In this document: piece by piece, positions 52,111 through 60,940 of the stretch
How positions within the stretch are numbered: the stretch's first letter is position 1
Layout: the number at the start of each line of letters is the position of its first letter
Origin: Micromonospora ureilytica
Lineage (GTDB): Bacteria; Actinomycetota; Actinomycetes; Mycobacteriales; Micromonosporaceae
Length of the DNA: 64,000 bases
Reading direction: 5' to 3'
Assembly: GCF_015751765.1 (NCBI RefSeq)
Contig: NZ_JADOTX010000001.1
Coordinates: 1,364,001-1,428,000 of the forward strand
Notes under the pieces: model-generated
Seen by the model: only the letters and a program-made list of their open reading frames with translations
Databases searched by the model: none
Told to the model about the DNA's origin: nothing
Translations under genes and position numbers: made by a program

Positions 52111-54216
52111 TCAGGACTGGTCCGGCCGGACCGTGCGGCGCGGATCGCCGTCGGTCCGTCCGGCGGCGGCGAGGAACGCGTTGTAGCGGGCCAGGTCGTC
52201 CTCCGCGCCGGTGGCGTCGGCGCGGTCGGCAGCCCGGTCGAGGCGGCCCTGTTCCCGCTGGTCGGCGCGAATCCACTGGCGAATCAGGACGATCATGACG
52301 ACGACGGCGGGCAACTCGCCGAACGCCCAGGCGATGCCGGCGCCGAGCTGCTGATCGGCCAGCAGCGACGACGCCCAGGTGGGGTGCACAGCGATGTACC
52401 AGTCGGGCGCGATGACGGTGGTCGTCTGCATGAGGACCAGGCCGAAGAAGCCGTGCGCCATCATCGACGCCAGGTGGATGATCACCAGCAGGGGATGGGG
52501 GAGGCGCCGGCGGCCCGGGTCGACACCGATGAGCACCCAGAACAGCAGATAGCCCGCGACCACGAAGTGGGTGAGCATCGCGAGGTGACCGAGGTGGGAG
52601 CGCATCAGCACGCCGAGCAGGTCGCTGAAGTACAGGCCGAACAGGCTGGCGGTGTAGATGCCCAGCGCGACGAGCGGGTGCGTGAGCACCCTGGTGGCGC
52701 GGCTGTGCACCGCGATCAGCAACCACTCCCGGGCGCCGCGTACCTGCGGGTCGGATGGTCGACGCAGGGCGCGTAGGGCGAGGGTGACCGGTGCGCCGCC
52801 GACCAGCAGGATCGGCACCAGCATCGACAACACCATGTGCTGGGCCATGTGCGCGCTGAACAGCACGTACGCGTAGCGGGCCACGCCGAGGTTGGTGACC
52901 GCCGCCAACAGGAGCAACCCGGCCAGCCAACTCGCCGTCCGGGCGACCGGCCAGCGGTGCCCGCGCGCGTGCATCCGGCGCACCCCGGCCAGGTACCCGC
53001 CGACACCGAGCGCGCAGAGGGTCAGGAAGAACATGTCCGGCAGCGGCTGACCGAGCAGATTGGGTGCGGTGGGTGCGGTGGGCATCGGGAAGCCGAGCAA
53101 CTCGGTGATCGGGTCGGCGTCGACGCCGGATTCGGCGACGGGGGTGGGGCTGCGCGAGAGCGCCACCGCCAACCCCACGGTGGCCGCGAAGACGATCAGT
53201 TCACCGGCGGCCAGTCGGCCGAACGCCCACCGCCTTCCGGCGCGCAACGCCGGCAGGGTGCGGGAGCGGTGTGCCGCGCCGAGCACGCCGAGGATCAGCA
53301 GGGCAGCGAGCTTGCCGAGGACCAACCAGCCGTAGCGGGACTGCCAGAGCTGGTCGACAGCACCGAGGCGGACGGCGGCGTTGGCCAGCCCGCTGACCGC
53401 CACCGCGACGAAGCAGCCCAGCGCGAGGCGACTGTACCGAGCGGCGGCGTCGGGCAGTAGCCGACTGCGCCGTACCAGCAGCAGGGCGACGAGAGCACCG
53501 ACCCACACCGCCGCGGCCAGGATGTGCAGGGCCAGGCTGGTGACGGCGATCTGGTGGTTACCGGCACCGGCGGAGTGCCCGGTGAAGGCCGGAGGCAGCA
53601 CCGCCACCAGGGCCAGGACCGCGACGGTCGCGGCGAGCCCCCGGGACACTCCGAATCGGGCCAGCAGTGCCACGGTCAGGGCCAGTCCGGCCTGCAGGGT
53701 GACCGACTGACCCTGCGAGATGGTGGTGGCGAAACTGAGGACCGTCGCGGGTTCGAGCGTCTCCAGCGGTTGGCCGAGCAGGTCCGAAACCGTCAACACC
53801 ATCAGCGCCAGTGCCGTGACTGCCCACGCCAGCGCCGTGAGGCTCGCTCGCCGCAGGAGCAGGTAGCCGTGCGGCGAGACGCTGCGTCCATCACCGGGCA
53901 GCAGGAAGGCGGCGGTCACCAGCATGCCGACGGTGACGGTGGCGAGACCGTCGGACAGCAGCCGGAACACGGGTAGTGCCCGGGCCGTGATCGGGCCCGC
54001 GTCGGGGAGACCCGGGATCGCGGCCGTGAGCGCACCCCCGACCCGGAGGCCGAGCACCAACAGGGTGATCCCCGCAGCGACGACGGCGACCGTGACCACC
54101 CAGCCGGATCCGTCAGGCCCCTTCGGTCGGACGGCGGACGGGGCTGGGCCGGTCAGGGCTGGATCGGCCGGGGTTTCCGAGGCGGTGGCGAACTGCAGTG
54201 GTTCTGTGTGGGACAC
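52111..54216 (-). CDS. CopD-CtaG fusion: copper import / cytochrome oxidase assembly membrane protein
   Basis: 701 residues with about fifteen membrane segments. The N-terminal half (~30-370) is CopD-like (TGHSAGAGNHQIAVTSLALHILAAAVWVG, with membrane His residues). The C-terminal half (~390-650) is a caa3-type CtaG domain (YVLFSAHMAQHMVLSMLVPILLV, THFVVAGYLLFWVLIG, HGFFGLVLMQTTTVIAPDWY). It would move copper across the membrane toward cuproenzymes. It lies downstream of CopC and the DyP peroxidase in one operon. Function comes from family knowledge. Confidence 0.9.
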   Translation of the reverse strand: MSHTEPLQFATASETPADPALTGPAPSAVRPKGPDGSGWVVTVAVVAAGITLLVLGLRVGGALTAAIPGLPDAGPITARALPVFRLLSDGLATVTVGMLVTAAFLLPGDGRSVSPHGYLLLRRASLTALAWAVTALALMVLTVSDLLGQPLETLEPATVLSFATTISQGQSVTLQAGLALTVALLARFGVSRGLAATVAVLALVAVLPPAFTGHSAGAGNHQIAVTSLALHILAAAVWVGALVALLLVRRSRLLPDAAARYSRLALGCFVAVAVSGLANAAVRLGAVDQLWQSRYGWLVLGKLAALLILGVLGAAHRSRTLPALRAGRRWAFGRLAAGELIVFAATVGLAVALSRSPTPVAESGVDADPITELLGFPMPTAPTAPNLLGQPLPDMFFLTLCALGVGGYLAGVRRMHARGHRWPVARTASWLAGLLLLAAVTNLGVARYAYVLFSAHMAQHMVLSMLVPILLVGGAPVTLALRALRRPSDPQVRGAREWLLIAVHSRATRVLTHPLVALGIYTASLFGLYFSDLLGVLMRSHLGHLAMLTHFVVAGYLLFWVLIGVDPGRRRLPHPLLVIIHLASMMAHGFFGLVLMQTTTVIAPDWYIAVHPTWASSLLADQQLGAGIAWAFGELPAVVVMIVLIRQWIRADQREQGRLDRAADRADATGAEDDLARYNAFLAAAGRTDGDPRRTVRPDQS

Positions 54217-54273
54217 GTGTTGACCTTGACTGGTGAGGTGATGGTGCGACCCGACCGCACGGGACGGGTCGGA

Positions 54274-54840
54274 TCAGCGTCGGGCCGCCCGCCGCCACAG
54301 GAGCCCCGCCGTGGCCAGGACGAGGAGCACCAGCGCGGCACCCGCGACGAGTACACCGGCGTTCGGACCCCCGTCGGGCTCCACTGCGGCGGCGGCGGAC
54401 GGGGTGGACGCTGACGCGCTGACGTTGGCGACCGGCGCGGCGCTGGACGTGGGATCGGCCACCGTGAACGGGTACGACCCCTGAACCGGGTGACCGTCGG
54501 CGGAGACGACCCGGTAGGCGACCGTGTATGTCCCGTTGGGCAGTGTGTCGGTCACCTGGACCGTGCTCTTCGCTCCGGTGACCACCGGTTCGCCGGTGGG
54601 CAGCTTCCGCTTGGCGGCGTCGCTGAGCACGATCGTGGTGAACGTGGGGTCGAGCCGCTGCATGAATTCGAGCGTGACCTCGGTCGGTGCGCTCGGCACT
54701 GTCGCGTCCCGAGCGGGCGTGGCCGTCTTGAGCGAGTTGTGCGCCCAGGCCGGGCTGGCCGGGATGAGCAGCGCCACGAGGACGGCGAGCGCCGCCGCGC
54801 CGAGCCGGACGGCGATAGGGCGGGACGGCGGTACGGTCAT
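54274..54840 (-). CDS. copC: CopC copper-binding protein with C-terminal membrane anchor
   Basis: 188 residues. Signal peptide residues 1-33 (cut at AWA-HNS), so the mature protein starts with His, the classical Cu(II) N-terminal ligand of CopC. The fold is visible as LKTATPARDATVPSAPTEVTLEFMQRLDP and SADGHPVQGSYPFTV (second His). A Ser/Ala linker then leads to a membrane anchor at ~165-183 followed by RRAARR. It hands copper to the CopD module encoded next. Confidence 0.92.
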   Translation of the reverse strand: MTVPPSRPIAVRLGAAALAVLVALLIPASPAWAHNSLKTATPARDATVPSAPTEVTLEFMQRLDPTFTTIVLSDAAKRKLPTGEPVVTGAKSTVQVTDTLPNGTYTVAYRVVSADGHPVQGSYPFTVADPTSSAAPVANVSASASTPSAAAAVEPDGGPNAGVLVAGAALVLLVLATAGLLWRRAARR

Positions 54841-54862
54841 GACGAAGCTCCGGTTGGTGTGG

Positions 54863-56104
54863 TCATCCGAGCACCTGCTCGCCGACCCATCCTCCCGGTT
54901 GGCAACCGGGCGGGATGGCGAAGACGGCGGACCCGATCGGGGTGGTCCATTCGTTGAGCAGGTCCCGGTCGGCCAGCCGGCGTTGGATGGGCAGGTACTG
55001 CCGGGCGATGTCGGCCTGGTACGAGGTGAAGATCAGACCGCTGTCGGCGTGACCCTCGGCCGTCGGCACACCGTCGTAGTTGTAGGGCCGGCGCAGGATC
55101 TTCAACCGGTCGTCGGTGACGTGGGCGCGGGTCATGTGCGAGAAGTCGGGGATGACGGTGAGGCCGTCCGGGCCGGTGGCGGCGAAGTCGGGTTCGTCGT
55201 GTTCGGCGCTGCCGGTGAGCGGGGCGCCCGTGTCGAGGCGTCGGCCGACGGCTAGTTCGCGGTCGGTTCGGCCGAGCAGGTCCCAGGTTTCCATGTTCAT
55301 GCTGATCCGCCGGAGCACCAGTGTGGTGCTGTCACGCAGCCACGCCGGGCCGTCCGGCACCCAGAGGGCGGTGTCCATGGGCGTGCCCGGTCGGGGGTTG
55401 GCGGTGCCGTCGAGCTGACCGAACAGGTTGCGTTGGGTGTGGCCGCCCGGTTCGACGCCGGGGCTGCGCCGGAAGCCCTGTTGGACCCACCGCACGGTGG
55501 CGAACGGTCGGCTGTCCTTGACCAGGACTCGTTGGGTGTGGGCGACGGTGATCGCGTCGTCCGCGCAGATCTGGAGCAGCAGGTCACCGCCGGACCAGGC
55601 CGGCTGGAGCCGGTCGATGCGGAACGCGGGTAGGTCGGTCACCGACGCCGGCTGCCGATCGTCGACGCCGGCCGCCCGGTACAGGCCGGGCCCGAAGCCG
55701 AAGGTGACTGTCAGCCGTGCCGGCAGCAGCCCGAGTTCGGCCTCGGTGTCGGCCAGAGCGGGTCGGCCCTGGGTGAGCCGGGAGGCGTCGTCGGTGAGCA
55801 ACCGCAACATCCGACCCAGCGCGGTCCGGTCGGTGCCGGGCCGCAGGGTGAGCGCCACGAACGACGCGTGCGCCTGCGGTTCGGCGGCCACCCCGGCCTG
55901 CCGGGCGCCGTGGAACGGCTCGACCAGGCCGCCGACGCTCGCCACCGGCGTCACGTCGGTGCCGACCGCGTCGGGTCGCCCGGACCCGTCGGCACGCGTC
56001 GTGGCGATCGCGGCACCGCCGGCCACGGCACCGCCGACGGCGAGAGCCCCGCCGGTGAGCAGACCGCGCCTGCTCACCGGCCGGGCAGTTGGCGTGTCGG
56101 TCAC
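54863..56104 (-). CDS. Tat-exported DyP-type heme peroxidase (EfeB/DtpA-like)
   Basis: 413 residues. Tat signal SRRGLLTGGALAVGGAVAGG (residues ~11-30). DyP landmarks: GQLDGTANP with catalytic Asp232 in the GXXDG motif, FSHMTRAH with probable heme ligand His323, and the C-terminal FTSYQADIARQYLPIQRRLADRD. It oxidises bulky organic substrates with H2O2 outside the membrane. In Streptomyces the homologue DtpA works with copper chaperones in maturing a copper radical oxidase; the same neighbours occur here. GTG overlaps the chaperone stop (GTGA). Confidence 0.92.
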   Translation of the reverse strand: MTDTPTARPVSRRGLLTGGALAVGGAVAGGAAIATTRADGSGRPDAVGTDVTPVASVGGLVEPFHGARQAGVAAEPQAHASFVALTLRPGTDRTALGRMLRLLTDDASRLTQGRPALADTEAELGLLPARLTVTFGFGPGLYRAAGVDDRQPASVTDLPAFRIDRLQPAWSGGDLLLQICADDAITVAHTQRVLVKDSRPFATVRWVQQGFRRSPGVEPGGHTQRNLFGQLDGTANPRPGTPMDTALWVPDGPAWLRDSTTLVLRRISMNMETWDLLGRTDRELAVGRRLDTGAPLTGSAEHDEPDFAATGPDGLTVIPDFSHMTRAHVTDDRLKILRRPYNYDGVPTAEGHADSGLIFTSYQADIARQYLPIQRRLADRDLLNEWTTPIGSAVFAIPPGCQPGGWVGEQVLG

Positions 56105-56703
56105 GACTTCGGGCTCATGCTCATCTCCGGCGTGGCGCTCATGCCGGTCATCGGCTCGCCGTGCCCGGGGGCGTAGCTCTCCTGCGCGCCGGTGAACGGC
56201 TTGGCCACGGCGCGGAACTGCTGGGTCTTGCCGTCGGCGAAGGTCAGGGTGAAGGTCACCTCGTCGCCGGCCTGAACGGGCTTGGTGAGGTTCATCAGCA
56301 TGAGGTGGTCGCCGCCGGGCTCCAACGCGTGCGAGCTCTTGGCCTTGATCACGATGCCGCCCTGCTTCGCCCGCATGACCATCTTGCCGTCCTTCATGGC
56401 CATCTCGTGCAGCTCCATCGGCGACAGGGAGGTCGTGGCGCTTGTCACCGTGACATCGGCGTCGCCGTCGTTGACCAGGGTCCCGAAGGCGGCCGTCATG
56501 CCCTTGTCGGCCGCCTTCACCCACGGGTCACGAATGCCGAGCACACCAGCGTCCGGGTTGGCCGAGGTCGACGCGGACGGGCCCGCCTGCGCTTTCGACG
56601 GAGAGTCGGACGAGCCGCAACCGGCGGCGCCCACCGTCAGAATGGCGGCGGCGAGGACGGCGGCCGAACGGCGGCCGGGAGCGAATGGGCTGGTGGTGCG
56701 CAT
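56101..56703 (-). CDS. PCu(A)C periplasmic-type copper chaperone lipoprotein
   Basis: 200 residues. Lipobox VGAAGC puts the lipidated Cys at residue 29. The Cu(I) site is recognisable: MELHEM (His99, Met101), Met108/Met110, and DHLMLM (His133, Met135). A Met-rich tail (MTGMSATPEMSMS) may add ligands. It probably carries Cu(I) to cytochrome oxidase or to a cuproenzyme outside the membrane. Overlap with the peroxidase gene implies coordinated synthesis. Confidence 0.92.
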   Translation of the reverse strand: MRTTSPFAPGRRSAAVLAAAILTVGAAGCGSSDSPSKAQAGPSASTSANPDAGVLGIRDPWVKAADKGMTAAFGTLVNDGDADVTVTSATTSLSPMELHEMAMKDGKMVMRAKQGGIVIKAKSSHALEPGGDHLMLMNLTKPVQAGDEVTFTLTFADGKTQQFRAVAKPFTGAQESYAPGHGEPMTGMSATPEMSMSPKS

Positions 56704-56768
56704 GTGTTCTTCCTCCGATGGTTGCTGCTGGGAGGTTGGTCGGTCGCAGCAGGGAGAAAGTTCCGGAC

Positions 56769-58850
56769 TCAGGGCACGTTGATCGTGAACTCGGCGGTGT
56801 GCACCTTGCCGGCGATCTGGAAGTCGAAGAAGGCCCGGTACCGGCCCGAACTCGGTGTGGTCAGCCAGAACTTGACAGTCCCGTCGACCAGCTCCTGCTC
56901 GGGGTGGACGTGCACGTAGCCGAGGTCGCCCTCACGAACGACGACCAGGTGCCCGTACGCGCCCAGGTACCGCTCCAACTGCGCCGGTACGGTCGGGTCG
57001 GCGCTGACCTGGAAGTGGATCGGCGCCGTCACCCCCACCGTCGGGGTGCCGGTCATCGACACCGCGTACGGACCAGCCGTGGCCTGTGCCGCCGCTGGCG
57101 GCAGCGCGGTCGGGTTGTGCGCGCCGGGCACTGTGTGGTCGACGCCCAACACGAGGGGGATCTGCGTGCCGTTGGCCGCGGTGACGGAGAAGTCGGCGTA
57201 GACGCGGTAGCCGCCGGGGCGGGCCAGCGTCAGGGGGACGCTCCAAGTGCCGTCGGGCGCCATCGTCGGGTGCAGGTGCTGGTAGCCGGACAGGTCGCGG
57301 CCGACCACGATCATGTGCAACGGCTTGTCGTGGACGACAGCGAAGGTCGTTGCCGGCTGCCGGTCGGTCCCGACGATGCGGAACCGGTAGTCGGCGCGTA
57401 CACCAGGGGGTTGGGACCGCTCCAGCGGTTGCAGGGTGTACCCACCGGCGCTGACCGTCGTCCCGGTCGCCAGCGTCGCGCCCGTCGCGTCGTCACCCCG
57501 ATGCGTGTGCGGCCCCGTACCGGCCGGGTGTTGGTGCCCGTCGGTCGCAGAGCCCACCTGGTCCGAGGCGGGCGGTCCACCGGCTGCCGGTCGCGCGTTG
57601 CCGGTCGCCGGACTCTCGTCGGCGGTGCCGATGCGGGCCAACCCGAACCCGGCCAACAGAGCGATCACCAGGCCACCGACGAACAGCGCCAGGTGGGTGT
57701 TGCTCAACCGGGACCCAGGCGTCGCGGCGGCGAGGTCCGTGTCGGGCTGCGGTCCGGGGTCGACCGTCGGCTCGCCGTCCGTGCTGGCGAGGGCCTCGGT
57801 CACCTGATCGGTAGGCGTCGGATCGACAGCAACGCCCGTACGGGCCGTGACGACCGTGTTGCCCTTGCGCGCCGCCGGCACGGTGGCGGGCCGCCGCCTG
57901 TCGCTCGCGGTACGCGCGACGACGCCGACCTTGCCCCCGACGGTCTTGCCAGCGCCGGCCTTGCCGCCGACGGCCTTGTCCCGGGCAGCCTTGTCCCCGG
58001 CAGCCTTGCCGCCGACGGTCTTGCCAGTGCCGGTCCTGTTCGTGGCACGGGCGCCGCCGCCGCGTCGGCCGGAGGCCGCCGCCGAGGTACGGCCCCGACC
58101 GGTGGGTGTGCCGGCGGATCGGCGACGCCAGACGACGAACCCGGCCACCGCCCCGGCCACCGCGACAGCCGCCGCCCAGCCGGCCCAGGCCAGTGCCCCT
58201 GGACCGCTCTTCTCGGTCGACCCGGTCGACGGGGCCGCTGCGGCCGGCGGGCTCGACGGATCGTCCGCTGTGGTCGGCACCGCCGAGGCCTGCCCGGACG
58301 TGTTGTGCTGCTCGCTGGCGGCCACCAGCGCCGGGTCCGGTTGGGTCGACGGCGGGCTCCACCCCTTCGGCGCTGCCGTCACCCGCCCGTCGTAGCGGAA
58401 GGTCAGGGTGCCCCGCACGGTGTCGCCGTCCGAGGCGACCGACAGGTAGCTCACCGAGTACTGGCCCTTGGCGGGCAGGTGGGCGACCGACACCACCGCG
58501 GGGAACCCCGTCGTGTACTCCCGTGGCTCGAACTGCCCGTTGACCAGGAAGTACTCCCGTACCGGCTTCTCCAGCGGCTTCGGCTCCCCCTGCGACCAGC
58601 CGTTGTCGACACGGGTGCCGCCCGGGGCGGTGATCGTGAAGAACGCGTTGGCGGCGGCCTTCTCGGTGAAGAACAGCTGCACCGACGTCAACGGCTCGCG
58701 CACGGTGGCGCCGCTCGCCGGTGTGGACATGGCGAGCGTCCCGTGAGCTGCGGCGGGTTGGGCGGACGCGAGGAGGGCGACCGCCGAGGCGAGGAGGAAC
58801 GCGAGGAGGCCCGAGACCACCCGCCCGCAAGTCTGGGGGAGACGACGCAT
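56769..58850 (-). CDS. CopC-like domain fused through a Lys/Gly-rich linker to a second extracellular domain
   Basis: 693 residues, first gene of the copper operon. Order: signal peptide to residue 35 (cut AAA-H); CopC-like domain ~36-155 (HGTLAMSTPASGATVREPL); membrane segment ~219-240; a basic ~140-residue stretch containing repeated GGK/DKA units (276-309); membrane segment ~387-407; His-rich stretch DGHQHPAGTGPHTH (437-450); C-terminal beta domain ~460-693 with HLHPTMAPDG and YVHVHPEQEL, like heavy-metal-associated DUF proteins. With both ends outside, the basic linker would face the cytoplasm. Copper binding at two sites is inferred. Confidence 0.85.
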   Translation of the reverse strand: MRRLPQTCGRVVSGLLAFLLASAVALLASAQPAAAHGTLAMSTPASGATVREPLTSVQLFFTEKAAANAFFTITAPGGTRVDNGWSQGEPKPLEKPVREYFLVNGQFEPREYTTGFPAVVSVAHLPAKGQYSVSYLSVASDGDTVRGTLTFRYDGRVTAAPKGWSPPSTQPDPALVAASEQHNTSGQASAVPTTADDPSSPPAAAAPSTGSTEKSGPGALAWAGWAAAVAVAGAVAGFVVWRRRSAGTPTGRGRTSAAASGRRGGGARATNRTGTGKTVGGKAAGDKAARDKAVGGKAGAGKTVGGKVGVVARTASDRRRPATVPAARKGNTVVTARTGVAVDPTPTDQVTEALASTDGEPTVDPGPQPDTDLAAATPGSRLSNTHLALFVGGLVIALLAGFGLARIGTADESPATGNARPAAGGPPASDQVGSATDGHQHPAGTGPHTHRGDDATGATLATGTTVSAGGYTLQPLERSQPPGVRADYRFRIVGTDRQPATTFAVVHDKPLHMIVVGRDLSGYQHLHPTMAPDGTWSVPLTLARPGGYRVYADFSVTAANGTQIPLVLGVDHTVPGAHNPTALPPAAAQATAGPYAVSMTGTPTVGVTAPIHFQVSADPTVPAQLERYLGAYGHLVVVREGDLGYVHVHPEQELVDGTVKFWLTTPSSGRYRAFFDFQIAGKVHTAEFTINVP

Positions 58851-58856
58851 CTGGAT

Positions 58857-58895
58857 ATCCTCACCCTCGCGAGACTTTTTTCAATAGGTGAGGAT
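58857..58895. promoter_or_regulatory. Inverted repeat ATCCTCACC-N21-GGTGAGGAT upstream of copper operon
   Basis: Perfect 9-bp arms at 58857-58865 and 58887-58895, immediately upstream of the copper operon start, around an AT-rich spacer with a T7 run. It is either a regulator site or a 5'-UTR hairpin of the operon. No copper-responsive regulator gene is nearby. Confidence 0.5.
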
Positions 58896-58989
58896 CTTCT
58901 TCCTCAGATGACAAAAGTTGACGATCAGGCCATCCGTCGCCGCGGCAGGACGCCCCGGATGGACAGATCCCCTGGCCAGCTATGCTGCC

Positions 58990-59185
58990 GACGGCGCTGG
59001 TTCGCCCCGTCGTGACCGGCGGGGCGTCGTAAGAGGGAACCCGGTGGAAATCCGGGGCTGCCCCGCAGCGGTGAGTGGGAACGACCGCCGTCATCAGCAC
59101 TGGGCCATGTGGCCTGGGAAGCGACGGCCAGTAGGGGACCGGCACCACCGGTCAGGCCCGCGAGTCCGAAGACCTGCCGGCGCCG
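58990..59185 (+). ncRNA. Cobalamin riboswitch
   Basis: The conserved elements appear in order on the plus strand: CTGGTTC start, P2 stem CGCCCCG/CGGGGCG, AGAGGGAACCCGGTG (59032-59046), AAATCCGGGGCTGCCCCGCA (59048-59067), GGTGAGTGGGAACG, GCCTGGGAAGCGACGGCCAG, and the B12 box AGTCCGAAGACCTGCC (59163-59178). Ends are approximate. A small hairpin with CGTACAC/GTGTGCG arms follows at ~59185-59202. The first gene downstream is an acyl-CoA thioesterase at 59327, not a transport or cobalamin gene. Confidence 0.93.
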
Positions 59186-59326
59186 CGTACACAACCGTGT
59201 GCGCTGCCGTCGGCCTCGCGGGTGGGCTGAGCGGGTGACGGGCCGTGCGTGTGGTGCGCGGCCAGGTCCTCGTCAGCGTGTGTCCGCGACCCGGCGGTGT
59301 GGTTTCCCGAGGGACGGACTACCGCT

Positions 59327-59839
59327 GTGCACGACACCACCACGATCGCCGGCCGAGCGCCGTCGGCGTCGCACCTGACCCTTTCGCAGATCATGGACCA
59401 GCACCACACCAACCTGATGGGTACGGTGCACGGCGGCCGGATCCTCAACCTCATCGACTCCGTCGCCGGTGTGGTCGCCGCAAGGCACTCCGACGGGCCG
59501 GCGGTGACCGCCGCCATCGACGAGACGGCGTTTCTCCGCGCGGTGCGGGTCGGCGACGTCGTGCACGTCGACGCCCGGATCACCTGGGCCGGCCGCAGCT
59601 CGATGGAGGTCGCGGTCAAGGTGACCGCCGACCGGTGGGACCGGGCGGTGCCGCCCACCGACGTGGCCACCGCCCACCTGGTCATGGTCGCCATCGACGA
59701 CGACGGCCAGCCTCGTACCGTGCCGCCGCTGCTACCGGAGACCGACGGGGACCGGCGACGCTACCGGGAGGCGGAGATCCGCCGGGAGCACCGGCTGGCG
59801 CTGCGGCGCGCGCTGCTCGACGGCGCCGACGACGGCTGA
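59327..59839 (+). CDS. Hotdog-fold acyl-CoA thioesterase
   Basis: 170 residues. HLTLSQIMDQHHTNLMGTVHGGRILNLIDSVAGVVAARHS (residues ~16-55) is the signature of the cytoplasmic acyl-CoA hydrolase (YciA/BACH) family, with Asp of LIDSVAG as catalytic candidate; DETAFLRAVRVGDVVHVDARITWAGRSSMEV follows. It cleaves acyl-CoA to free acid and CoA. GTG at 59327 was chosen because the family N-terminus begins shortly after. It lies 142 nt behind a cobalamin riboswitch, an unusual pairing. Confidence 0.88.
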   Translation: MHDTTTIAGRAPSASHLTLSQIMDQHHTNLMGTVHGGRILNLIDSVAGVVAARHSDGPAVTAAIDETAFLRAVRVGDVVHVDARITWAGRSSMEVAVKVTADRWDRAVPPTDVATAHLVMVAIDDDGQPRTVPPLLPETDGDRRRYREAEIRREHRLALRRALLDGADDG

Positions 59840-59897
59840 CCCGTGCGCGGTCCGCCCGTTGCGGCGCTGGCGCGGTCCGAGGAACCCGCCCCGCCGC

Positions 59898-59913
59898 CTA
59901 TCCGGTCGGATAG
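59898..59913. promoter_or_regulatory. Palindrome CTATCCG-GT-CGGATAG upstream of oxidoreductase
   Basis: Perfect 7-2-7 inverted repeat, 35 nt before the ATG of the oxidoreductase gene. Candidate operator for an unidentified regulator. Confidence 0.5.
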
Positions 59914-59947
59914 CGTCCACGTGAAACCTCGATCACGGAGAGTGTGG

Positions 59948-60940
59948 ATGGCTATGCGCGCTGCGGTGCTGCGGGAGTTCGACGCTCCGCTGACGGTCGA
60001 GGAGATCGATCAACCCACTCCCAAGCGCGGGCAGGTGCTGGTGCGGATCGTCGCCAGCGGTGTCAACCCGCTCGACACGAAGATCCAGGCAGGAAAGGCC
60101 GCGCACGCGCGTGTCGAGCTGCCTGCGGTGCTCGGCCTGGACCTTGCCGGCGTCGTCGCGGCGATCGGCACGGAGGTGACCAGCTTCGCGCCGGGAGACG
60201 AGGTGTACGGGCTCTGCGGGGGCGTCGGCGACCTCCAGGGTTCACTGGCCGAGTACGCCGCCGTGGACGCTCGACTGCTGGCCCGCAAGCCGAAGGCACT
60301 CTCGATGCGGGAGGCCGCCGCGTTGCCCCTGGCGGCGGTCACCTCCTGGGAGGGGCTGGTCGACCGGGCCGGAGTCCACGCCGGGCAGAAGGTGCTGGTG
60401 CACGGCGGTGCCGGCGGGGTTGGCTACGTGGGCGTGCAGCTTGCCCAGGCGCGCGGCGCCGATGCGTACGCCACGGGCGGGCCGGCGAGCATGCGGGTGA
60501 TCGAGAGCCTGGGCGCCGTGCCGATCGACTACACCACGAGCAAGGTCGAAGAGTACGTCGACAGGCACACCGGCGGCGAGGGGTTCGACATCGTCGTGGA
60601 CACCGTCGGTGGCGCGACGCTCGACGCGTCGTTCGCGGCGGTACGCACCTATCACGGGCACGTCGTCAGCGCACTGGGTTGGGGGTCGCACTCGCTCGCC
60701 CCGCTGTCGTTCCGAGGCGCGACCTACTCCGGGGTGTTCACCCTGTTGCCGATGCTCACCGGGCGCGGCCGCGAACACCACGGCGACATCCTGCGCGAGA
60801 TCGCGGCGCTGGCCGATGCCGGTGCCCTGCGCCCGCGACTGGATCCGCGCGAGTTCACGCTCGACACGGTCATGGACGCCCACCGGCTGGTCGCGGACGG
60901 CACCGCCGAGGGCAAGGTCATCGTGGACGTCGCCGGTTGA
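59948..60940 (+). CDS. Zinc-independent quinone oxidoreductase-like MDR protein
   Basis: 330 residues of the medium-chain dehydrogenase/reductase family, quinone-oxidoreductase branch. N-terminal GroES-like part (PKRGQVLVRIVASGVNPLDTKIQAG, LGLDLAGVVAAIGTEVTSFAPGDEVYGL) and NADPH-binding VLVHGGAGGVGYVGVQLAQARGA (residues ~156-178). The structural zinc Cys cluster is absent, as expected. Reduces quinones or enones with NADPH. ATG follows CGGAGAG. Stands alone on the plus strand. Confidence 0.9.
   Translation: MAMRAAVLREFDAPLTVEEIDQPTPKRGQVLVRIVASGVNPLDTKIQAGKAAHARVELPAVLGLDLAGVVAAIGTEVTSFAPGDEVYGLCGGVGDLQGSLAEYAAVDARLLARKPKALSMREAAALPLAAVTSWEGLVDRAGVHAGQKVLVHGGAGGVGYVGVQLAQARGADAYATGGPASMRVIESLGAVPIDYTTSKVEEYVDRHTGGEGFDIVVDTVGGATLDASFAAVRTYHGHVVSALGWGSHSLAPLSFRGATYSGVFTLLPMLTGRGREHHGDILREIAALADAGALRPRLDPREFTLDTVMDAHRLVADGTAEGKVIVDVAG

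Noticed and set aside
59109..59378. Short plus ORFs inside and after the riboswitch
   Set aside because: They overlap the conserved RNA elements and show no coding similarity.
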